NCBI RefSeq assembly: GCF_020080835.1
Contig: NC_058158.1
Coordinates: forward strand, 25,872,305-25,936,304
Origin: Cotesia glomerata
Lineage: Eukaryota; Arthropoda; Insecta; Hymenoptera; Braconidae
Reading direction: 5' to 3'
Length of the DNA: 64,000 nt
The notes below the pieces were generated by a model that was not told where the DNA came from, searched no databases, and saw only the letters and a list, made by a program, of their open reading frames with translations. A program made the translations under genes and the position numbers. The first letter of the stretch is position 1; every line of letters starts with the position of its first letter. This document shows positions 55,237-64,000 of the stretch, piece after piece.

Positions 55237-55913
55237 ACGGTTCACCCTAAAGACCATCCCTGCAACTTCCCGCTAATTCCATACCTTGGCGCTTAAAATT
55301 GTACTTATGATGTTTTTGAGATTTTTGAGCTCAAAATATAATTTATGTGATATTTTGAGCTCGCTGAGCTCAAAGAGATAGTATTTCCATGCATTTGAGC
55401 TGTTCGAGCTCAAAAGTCTGATAGAAGTTTCATAGAACACTACTTTTGGAATTTTCAAACCGCAATAACTTTTGAATGGATCAACCGATTTTCACGCGGT
55501 TGGCGAAATTCGACGCAGTTTTATCAGCCACATAAAAATTTTTCAGGTTTTAATTGATCGAACCAAAAATTTCGGAGTAATTTAGAAAAAACACTTTTTT
55601 CGGTTTTCTTTCGTTCACGATATCTCTCGAACGAATTAACCGATTTCGACCAGCTTGGTGGCGATCAACGTGGTTTTTTATTGTCTAGAGCTGATTAGTT
55701 TTTGGAATCGATCGGTGCAGCCGTTTAAAAGTTATAAAAAAAAACCACATTTGAAAAAATTTTTTTTCTTAGTTTTTTTAAGATTTCTCAAAATCTACTG
55801 ATCCGAATCGGTCCAAATTATACTCAAAATCTAAGTTTGGCCAAGCCCTTTCAAATGGCACCAACCGCGATAAAATCGGATGAGCCGTTCAAAAGTTATA
55901 AGCGGTTCACATA

Positions 55914-55981
<68 letters not shown>

Positions 55982-56146
55982 TACATGCATACATACAGAC
56001 ACAGTGACAACCTCGCGGGAGTAGTCAGGGAAGCTTCCTATGACCTTCAAACGTCGAGATCTGATGAAAACTCGATTTTTGCAAAACGGGGTGAAAACAA
56101 TAACTTCCCGATTTTTGAAAATCTTTGATTTTCTTAGCGGGAAGTT
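55237..56146 (+). repeat. CA-microsatellite repeat family, copy 6 (full)
   Basis: Head CGGTTCACCCTAAAGACC, (AC)n at 55918-55980, and right end TTAGCGGGAAGTT. The longest copy. The phrase AACTTCCCGCTAA occurs near the left end and in inverse at the right end. Confidence 0.85.
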
Positions 56147-57237
56147 AAAAGTATATATATTGACTTGCTAATTATTATAGCCTCCCAAATTAATAAGCAC
56201 TCTAAGGTATATACTCGGAAAAATATTCGTTTTATTCTGCCTACCTCACGCCCTGTTTATGTTCAATATAATGCTTGCGAGGATAATAACATAAATGTTT
56301 TTGTGAGTGTTTTTTTTAACGTCAACGTACTTTGCTCATTGATTCAAAAATATTCAGTGCAGAAAATCAGTCGCTATTGTCCAAAATGAATGTTCGCTGA
56401 GCTGAAGATTTCCATAAACTTTTTTAAATACCTTCTTTGTATCGTTACTCTATAAAAGACTAACGACGGTAAAGTGCTTGACGTGTACAACTTTTAATTC
56501 TAAAAAGATTGCATGAATAAAAGTGCTATTTCTTTTTTTGTCAGTTTTAAAGAATTTCAGGTAAGCTAATGCTTCCAAGCGCAACACGTCGAGATTGGAG
56601 TATTTTTATGGGAACTTGATAAATTTGAATTTATCATGTAGCTACAGAGAACCTTTCAAGGAGAATTACGATCCAAAAGTCAGCACTAAGGCGCCGGAGA
56701 GTCGAAAAAATATTTTAGCCTTTAGTCTCTTGATTTTTTTTTATCTCGTCCGACGATTCTTTTGCTCTCTTTCTTTAGCACCCTCCGGAAAGTCACCTCA
56801 CTTAAAACGTTGCGGACGATTTCTCTATAAACTAGTGAAGCTTTTTCTAAAAAGCACGTTCAGCGTCTCGAGAATGTACTTGAATTTTTAGTGTTATGAG
56901 CATGCAGAATCTTATCGAAAATGTGAAAATAACTTTAATATAATGTTAACATTTTTATACAGGCTTTTTTATTCAGTAAATCTAGTGATCTCAGTTTTTT
57001 CATTTAAGGATGGGAAGAAAGAGAGGAAGGAGAGGGGGGATACAATAGAATCTTTCAAAACTAAATTATTAGTGAAAAAATTTTTTTCTGCCCTCCGGAC
57101 GAAAGTGGCAACTTTCGTCCCGCTGCGCTAAACAAAGTTGCCGCTTTCCGCCTTCGTCGGACAAAAAAATAGTATACATCCCTTGGAATATGTATTTTAT
57201 ATTGTACTTTATTTTCTTATTTTCTTAGCTGTATGTA
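56147..57237. other. Unique sequence with small hairpins, no supported gene
   Basis: A 98-codon frame at 56595-56891 has no recognisable domain. A GC-rich dyad (CGAAAGTGGCAACTTTCG) lies at 57101-57118 beside TCCGGACGAAAG and CGCCTTCGTCGGAC words. Confidence 0.35.
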
Positions 57238-57407
57238 CACAGTAAAAAATTTTTCGTCATTGTGTAAAGTGTAAAAATTTTTGTGTTGAATTTAACATTT
57301 TAGTATGTTGATTCAACACAATAGAGTGTTGATTTAACACAAATTGTGTAAAAAAAGTCATCAACACAAATTTTTGTGTAAAATTTGACGAAAAATTTTT
57401 TACTGTG
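57238..57407. mobile_element. 170-bp MITE, CACAGT / ACTGTG ends, TA duplication
   Basis: CACAGTAAAAAATTTTTCGTCA is mirrored almost exactly by TGACGAAAAATTTTTTACTGTG; TA at 57236-57237 and 57408-57409. The interior repeats GTGTTGA / TCAACAC words. Confidence 0.88.
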
Positions 57408-57923
57408 TACTCTAGTATGACACTTATAATTAATTTTGAATTAACTGATCATTATAATTATCTTTTGAATTTGTTTTTATAGTGTACAATTGATAATTAT
57501 TGACTTATTTTTTCGTTTAACAAAAAATTGTCGAAAAATTGAAAGTATGAGCGCTTCAAGCATGCAAATTTGGATTTACCAAACTTTTTTTATAAATTAA
57601 TTTTCGACATATATAATCATATTTACATATACGAATAAAATAAATAAATAAAAACATGACGTTTATCGCAAAATTCGAATCTATTTTATTTATAACTACT
57701 TCGAAACTTTATCATAATAAATTACCTATTGCTGATAAGCATATGAAACATTGAAAAAGTGTAAATTCAGGTCATGATCTTTTTAATGATTTTAAATGTA
57801 ATTTAAAATCTCATTTTATCATATAAATACGCTGGAGATGAAATTTTTCTTATTCTTGTAATTATATAAATGATTAATTCTTTTAAGATAAATAAAATAT
57901 GAAGCAATATTAATATTTAAAGT

Positions 57924-57960
57924 TATATAAATAAATATATTTCATCAAAGATCATTCAGT
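57924..57960 (+). promoter_or_regulatory. TATA box and initiator of the cystatin-like gene
   Basis: TATATAAATAA at 57924 followed by TCAGT at 57956-57960, the arthropod initiator word. The TATAAA core lies about 32 bases before the initiator A (57958), which is canonical spacing. The ATG follows 74 bases downstream. Confidence 0.5.
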
Positions 57961-58031
57961 GTGTGAGTTGCTTCTTCTCGAGTTTCAGTTCTAAGATTTA
58001 AAAATCGCCAATAATAAATAAAAAAATAAAA

Positions 58032-58728
58032 ATGAGTAAATTATGTTTGATATCGCTAATTTTGACAATAAGCCCATCTTTGTCCTTTTCAACGAATGAT
58101 TCTAATTGTGAAGGGAAAAAAGATTCATATGAATGAAAGTTAAATAAAGATGACTTTGATGTGGTTAAATTTGCCGAAGATGGTTGGAACAAATTAATCG
58201 CTGAAGGAAGAACCAGAGGAGCCAACAGTAGAGGTTATTTCTTTGTTAAGTGTGCACGAGTTCAGGTTATAAACATTGAACGAAGATACACTATACTTGT
58301 CAGATATACTACTGATTTGCCCGATGCCGTGTTATATTGTTTAATATTTGTTTGGACGAATCGAACAGACCCTTTATCTATAAATTGCTACAAAGGATAT
58401 TTTTCAGTGAGTATAAGATTAAATAAAAGGGCTTATTACCGTCAAATTCTATAAGATACTAATAAGCAATGAATTTTCAAAAAATAGGTAAAAATTTTGA
58501 ACGAAAACTAGTCCCTCTGATTAGTCCCTCCTCTCCCTTGGTATTTTATTCTCTCTTTAACTATCAAAATGTTTGATTGTTGCCTTCAAAGATTCTATAG
58601 CTAGCCACTCATCATTGATTAATGATAATTATAATAAGATTTTTTTTTTTTAGGGCTACCTGGATCCATCAGAACGCGAACAATATTATATGTTTTACTT
58701 CTTCCTCAATAACATACAATTCTGTTAG
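58032..58728 (+). pseudogene. Cystatin-like secreted protein gene, two exons, in-frame TGA in exon 1
   Basis: Exon 1 58032-58406 and exon 2 58654-58728, joined in phase 0 by donor CA|GTGAGT and acceptor T10-TAG. ATG has A at -3. The first 20 residues (MSKLCLISLILTISPSLSFS) are a clear signal peptide. The mature part has cystatin-fold features: a helix DVVKFAEDGWNKLIAEG, a strand-loop-strand with QVINIERRYTILVRY where cystatins have QVVAG, and a YCLIFVW strand where they have the C-x-x-x-(I/V)-W segment; four cysteines lie in the second half including one at the C-terminal end. Cystatins inhibit papain-like cysteine proteases, but the central Gly of QVVAG is not kept, so inhibition is doubtful. 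TGA at 58134-58136 truncates the product after 34 residues; the site aligns with a Trp in the GGW-like N-terminal segment of some arthropod cystatins, so one substitution would explain it. Confidence 0.6.
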
Positions 58729-58820
58729 TATAATCATGTTATAATTCTGTCCTTAAGTACAATCGTGGCTCTCTCTTTTTTGTAAAAGCACAAATTGTAG
58801 GAAATTTATCAAAATTGATG

Positions 58821-58826
58821 AATAAA
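58821..58826 (+). terminator. Poly(A) signal AATAAA
   Basis: AATAAA 93 bases after the TAG of exon 2, a normal distance for the end of a short insect transcript. Confidence 0.5.
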
Positions 58827-58916
58827 ATTTTTAATGTTTTTGTGTAAATTTTAATTTTTTCCTCTAAGATTACTAATATAGCTTTATTTTTGATATCTTC
58901 TGAAATAGCCGAGATA

Positions 58917-59188
58917 CACTGATAGAAGGATTTGTTTATAGTTAAAAATATTTGTTAATATTTAACAAATCATTTATTAGAGACCACTTTTTAGTCCTTA
59001 ACAAATATTTCTTAGTATTTAAAAAGATTTATTAATATTTAATAAATGAATATCTGATTTATTAAATACAAACAAATCATTTTAAATACTAAGAAATATT
59101 TGTTTGATACTAAAAAATGGTCTCTAATAAATGATTTGTTCACTATTAACAAATATTTTTTTAATACAAATAAATCCTTCTATCAGTG
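58917..59188. mobile_element. 272-bp palindromic MITE, CACTGATAG ends, TA duplication
   Basis: CACTGATAGAAGGATTTGTT mirrors AATAAATCCTTCTATCAGTG, and complementarity runs over nearly the whole length. TA at 58915-58916 and 59189-59190. It lies about 90 bp past the poly(A) signal of the cystatin-like gene. Confidence 0.88.
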
Positions 59189-59190
59189 TA

Positions 59191-61107
59191 GACCTATGGT
59201 ATAAACACATTGCTCGCAGAAAATTTTCTGAGCGACAATTTTAGTTTCTTATTGTTTTCTTCTAAAATCAATATTTTAGGAGTTGGCACAATTTTTGTAA
59301 TGATTAGATAATGATTCTATGCGATAGGTTGATACAACTTAAGGCGAACAGGTGGTCTTGCGACGGTATGAAAAAAATTGAAAGCATTAACTTCATATAG
59401 AAATAAAATTTTTTAAAATAGCTTAAATTTTAGGTCGCTAGACCACCGGGTCCCTTTAAGTGGTAATATTTCTTGAAATACAAAATATAGCCCCATACTC
59501 TCTTTAATCGAATCAGTAGATTTCCACTATTTGGTAGTGATTATTCACTAAACACTCGTTTCAACGAATTTGATATTTTTAAAAGACATTTATATTATTC
59601 AGTGTGAAAAAAAAAATGATTGAAAAATAATTTCCGAGTCTGTCCGGATGTCTGTATGCGTGGATCTAGCACGGTTACGCTCGCAAAACTTAACATATCA
59701 AAATAATTTTTTTTTTATTACGTTCAGAATTACATTACTTTGTTTCCTATTGCAAATAACTGTGTGATTCGGTCAGATATAGTTCTAATTAATAAAAAAC
59801 TAAAAAAAGTCGACTAAGCTTTGATATATCTATATTTATGTAAATAGACTAGCTTAAAGCAACACATGGATGCTCGGTCATCTGTTCAGTGCTGCACTTG
59901 TACCCTATTTTTTTTTATCTGAGATGAAAACGGCGCGAAATCTTTGAATCTGTAAATAAAGCATATATCTTTCATTTTATTTGAATGGTAATAAATTATG
60001 AAAATTTTTGTCACTCTGATATTTTAAATGACTACCGATTATTTTAATTTTAGAAATTATTGTTTATATCATTAATGATAAGTAATTTTCTTAAATTAAA
60101 TTTGTAACTTCAATAATTAAGAAACTACAAAAAAATTCTTTTTCAAATGATGGAATGATAAAATTGATCACCAATACATTATCAAAATATTTTAAGCTAC
60201 AAAAATATATCAGAAAACTAGAAGCTAGGAAAAAACATTTTTCCTCTCAGGTTATCAAGGATTATACTGAATGAGTTTTTCTATGGTCAAAGTATGTATT
60301 CTGATTATTACAATACGTTTTGTGATGATCAGTATACGTTCCGTGCTATTCAATATAGGTATCCTTCCGTGTAGAGTCCTAAGGCATTTTTCCTTATTTT
60401 GCTAGGAGAGCAAAAAATTTTCTGTGGAAATATGTCGTTCTATTGTGAATAGGTAAATTACGTTTGATACAAATTAATTTGATTTTTTTTAAGACTTTGT
60501 AGGCTATAGAATAATTTGAGAGCTAAGATTATTGAATCTCAGATTCTTTAGTAGAGATACTGTACAATAATCGATCGAAATAGTATTTGGTCTTGAATTT
60601 CTCAACTAAATTTATCATCGTGTCCGAAAAATGGAACAAAGCTACTAAGTGGTTTGAAGAGAATGAGTTTTTTATAGTACAGTTTACGGGGAAAAGGAAC
60701 CAACTGATTTTGTAGAATGGGTTGAAGTTTTATACGATTGTAAAAACTGTGCAAGTTTGTAGAGCTGCCATCAACATGAAAATTTTTAAGAGAAAATTTT
60801 GTGGAGTCTCTTTAGTAGAATTAGTTTTTAAAGATTAGTTTTTCTTATTGTCAGAGCTATTGCGAATGAATAACATAATTAATAGACTAGGATTTACGTT
60901 TAAAGGTTTAAAGGATGAGCTATAACAATAACTGCCATATTTACTAATTAAGTTCATGATTTCTGTTAAACGGCAGCTATAAAACAAATAATGTTGCGTT
61001 GAATATAATTTTAACATGTTCGTAACCACCGATTACTATCAATTACAATGGGTTAGATGTTACAAATTATATTCATAATCCAAACTGACCAACCTTTATG
61101 TTTGGTC
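59191..61107. other. 1.9 kb AT-rich, no supported gene
   Basis: No domain, splice-supported exon or repeat family recognised on either strand. Confidence 0.35.
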
Positions 61108-62428
61108 CACTGAAAAAAAAGTTTAAGTCCTACGGGTATACTCTTTTTTAATGAATTGGTATTGCGAATATGCCAATATATAATATGAAGTTTAAGTATT
61201 ATCGCAATACTCTGTTTAAGTGAGTGAATTATATTTTCCGTATGATACTATTGCAAATCCAGAAAGTATAGTAAAAAAAGTTTCCGCGTAAGACTCAGCG
61301 CGTACTTCGCTTCTTTTTTCCCCGTGTTTGTATAACGTGTTTATACCTTTAACCTAAACATCGTTTTTAAGAGCATTAAAAATAGTATATTGTGTGACTA
61401 GGGATGAAACAAAACGATTTCAGACCAGAGTGAAGTTGCCTGCCCGAGCGAAGCGAGGGCTGGCATCACTCGGTCTGAAATCGTGTTTCATCCCGCGTCA
61501 CACATTATATTTTTCATATAAGTTGCATTAAAAATGCTAGTTTCAATGTCTGGAGCCAACCAGAACTAGATAGTTTCAGACAAATAGCGAAAATACCATT
61601 TTATTATAAAACATAATAAAATAGAAAGTAATAGTTTATTTTTTATCAAATATTATTCGTAAATTGAATAGTTTTCTTTTGTCATTCTTATTTATGCTTA
61701 ATAACAGAATTATAATATGTCAGTACAGTTAACGGTTAGAATGACAATTATAAAGGTATAAAATAAACAAATAATTGATAGGATCGAAAATAAAGCTGCA
61801 ACTTCATCTCGCGGGCAGAAAATCGTAATTTTCTGTCCGCCGGGAAGAAATGATTGATTCCTGCCCGGCACAGTCGCATTGGTCTGAAATTGTCTAGTTT
61901 CGGTTGGCTCAACAGGCATTGAAACTCGCATTTTCAATGCAGGTTATATGAAAAAATATTTATATAATTGACATTAAAAATAATTATTTATGAATCTGTG
62001 GGTGAAAAATAAATTAACTGAGTGGAATTTATCCTCCTATCATCAAGTGTTTGAAGGTATACCTTACATATATGTAATTTAATAATATTGTAAAATTTAA
62101 ACACATTGTCAACCGAGGTTAACCTTTATTACAATAATTGTAACGTCCTAACATTAGTGTTTTAATCATTATTTTTTAATAAATAAAATTTAAAAAATTA
62201 AATAAATTAATAAAAAATAAAAAAAAATTAACATATTTGAGTGTATTGTGGTTATGAGTTTTGCGGTGGCGCTCAAAGTCGGTTTAAGTGTATGACTTAA
62301 ACGAGTATCAGTGTAGCGCTTAAAAATATTGCGTTGAGACTCAAATATTGTTTAAGTATATTCGCAATACCAAGTATTGCAATATCACTGAAATTTATAA
62401 GTGTAAGACTCATACTTTTTTTTCAGTG
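61108..62428. mobile_element. 1.3-kb element with CACTGAAAAAAAAGT termini
   Basis: CACTGAAAAAAAAGTTTAAG at the left and ATACTTTTTTTTCAGTG at the right. Subterminal GTATTGCGAATA / TATTCGCAATAC words are mirrored. No TA duplication is visible. An inner inverted-repeat element (61511-61954) is nested. Confidence 0.6.
61511..61954. mobile_element. Nested inverted-repeat element (~440 bp) with hairpins
   Basis: TTTTCATATAAGTTGCATTA and following ~75 bases are mirrored near 61880-61954 (TTTCAATGCAGGTTATATG). A GGGCAGAAAATCGTAATTTTC dyad lies near 61813. Just outside, 61420-61490 has another dyad (GATTTCAGACC / GGTCTGAAATC) around a CCCGAGCGAAGCGAGGGC core. Confidence 0.55.
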
Positions 62429-63068
62429 TTCGCTTGAGTTTTATTATTTTAAGAAATTCTTTTACTATCAGTATTTGCCTGTTATTAAATTTTCTGATAA
62501 GGACTGATATGCCCTATATAATTATATTAGAAAATTTTATATAGTCTGATATAGTCCTATATACTCATATACAATATTTGGACCGAAGATAGTGTTGACA
62601 ATCTTCAATGGAGATTGTATAAAGCCACTCGCTGAGTCGTTTTATCATAAGAGAGTTACGTTTAAGGTGTTAATGTTTAAAATACTAATCATTTTTTGTT
62701 CTCTTAGAGGTCATAATTAACAACAGTTGTCCATAAAGATATAAATCGAAAAACATGTACGTATTCATATACTGTATTATTGTTTTTGTTTTTGATGTTT
62801 TTTATATCAATAAAGGTATTTAAAAAGTACTATCTGAGATGTTATCTGATATTGAATTCTAGTTTAATCAACTATTAAACTACTAAACTAATTTTTATTT
62901 AATAAAACATAAAAATTGACGTACGAATTTAAAAAAATAATGAAATATTATCTTTTTTATTCTCATATATAATCCGACATGGCAATATATGACCAGATCA
63001 AGGCATACGAAAATTTTTTCATGAATCCCATAATCTCAAGCGAAAAATGAACTTATTTAATGTCTAGA
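62429..63068. other. AT-rich sequence, no supported gene
   Basis: TATAGTC-rich mirror words near 62515-62580. Nothing codes. Confidence 0.3.
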
Positions 63069-64000
63069 CGGAAAAAAAAATTTCGTTCTGGTAACCTAAC
63101 TGTAGAGTTACCACAACTATACACAGTTTACTATTCGTTGTAGAGTTACAGTAACATAATGTTATTTAGTTCTGATAACTCAATGTTGTTGAGCTCTCAG
63201 AGCTCTACGGGATTGTTCTCAGAGCTAAACGGTATAGTTGGGAGCGTCCAACGTTGCGCAGTAGTGGAGTGCACTGACATATTTCATAACCTTCTAAAAT
63301 GACAAACAGAATTATTTTGTTACTCATCCATATTATTAAAAATATATGAGGACAATTAAGTTTTCAGTTTATTTATTTGAGGAAATAGGTTTTTTTTTTG
63401 TCAAATTGAATTTCGTTAGAACAGTTTTGTATTTGTGGTTTTTCAAGGTTCATTTGCAGTGACTGTTAATTAAATTTATTAGTTGAATATATTGTGATAA
63501 GTAATAAGTTATCGGAATACATTCAAAAGACCCCATTTAACACAAAATAAAATTTGTTTTCGTTTATTTATCTTTTCTTGTGCATATACGGTAGTGATTT
63601 TATGTCCAATATTTATTAATATAATCAAGAAAATAAGATAATTTTGTGACGACCATATTTTTATTTTACAAATAATTTTTATTTGTAATATAAGTTCTAT
63701 TATTATTTTATTTCTATTATAATACTATTCTTATTTATCATATACAATTATTGTTGGCAATATAAATTCATTCTGTCGCATTTATTTATTAAATTATCAT
63801 TGCTAAATCGTAAAAAAAAATTATTAACCAGACTGCCAAAAATTTGTAATAGTCTTAGAACGATCCTGTAGAGTTGTGAGAGGTAAATAACGTTTAGCTC
63901 TCAGAGCTCAACGATGTAGAGTTGCAGGAGCCAAACGGTATTGTTACCATAAGAAAACGTTAACCTACTGGAACTTTTTACAACTAACTAACTACTATAG
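63069..64000 (-). mobile_element. Inverted second copy of the 2901-4005 element, cut by the window end
   Basis: Reverse complement of 2939-4005 with a few substitutions and small indels (for example TGCGCAGTAGTGGAGTGCAC against its mirror near 3810). By comparison, roughly 40-45 bases of the element should lie beyond base 64000. Confidence 0.85.

Noticed and set aside
56595..56891. 98-codon frame with a hydrophobic stretch
   Set aside because: No start context, splice or domain support; the hydrophobic part follows from T-rich DNA.
58032..58728. Reading the cystatin-like gene as part of an integrated bracovirus segment
   Set aside because: No other viral gene, direct-repeat junction or segment boundary is visible around it; only the family resemblance suggests it.

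Overview
This is an AT-rich, repeat-packed piece of a nuclear eukaryotic genome, most likely an insect. The reasons are: an exon of an animal kainate-type ionotropic glutamate receptor flanked by GT/AG splice sites; a two-exon secreted cystatin-like gene with an arthropod-style TATA/Inr promoter; a Copia retrotransposon with the internal initiator-Met-tRNA primer site of Drosophila copia; tRNA-derived SINEs; and three transposase families I know mainly from arthropod genomes. A hymenopteran parasitoid is plausible from base composition and repeat style but is not proven. There are no bacterial features.

Host genes are sparse. One 162-bp glutamate receptor exon lies at 8156-8317 (minus strand), so much of the window may be intron of that gene. 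A cystatin-like secreted-protein gene lies at 58032-58728 (plus) with TATA box, initiator, signal peptide, one intron and a poly(A) signal, but exon 1 carries an in-frame TGA. I see no other convincing host gene.

Layout: 1-5100 holds repeat fragments, an RTE-like LINE tail with 140-bp repeats, and a 1.1-kb TA-flanked element (2901-4005) whose inverted sister (63069 to beyond 64000) closes the window. 5200-7700 has two pieces of a CR1-like LINE and two minisatellites. 10841-13346 is a 2.5-kb palindrome with a second terminal-inverted-repeat element at its centre. 13583-19271 is a DNA transposon with about 870-bp inverted repeats and a four-exon transposase gene whose introns and 3' side carry small nested MITEs. 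24462-29325 is a full Copia element with apparently identical LTRs, a 5-bp target duplication and three coding frameshifts. 29872-30586 is a TTAA-flanked element. 31777-34552 is a SINE/DNA-transposon complex with a dead transposase gene. 40780-42538 and 48716-50139 are DNA-type elements that each carry a tRNA-like polymerase III promoter. 42846-45622 is another DNA transposon with a dead transposase. 52737-53111 is a textbook SINE. A roughly 0.9-kb repeat family with an internal CA microsatellite occurs six times.

The elements form families: a non-autonomous element inside the 10.8-13.3 kb palindrome has the same termini as the transposase-bearing element at 42.8 kb, and many small elements share CA-G termini and TA target duplications. 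Nearly all mobile-element genes here are broken. Several breaks are single-base shifts in short homopolymers, so read error must be excluded before calling them real mutations.
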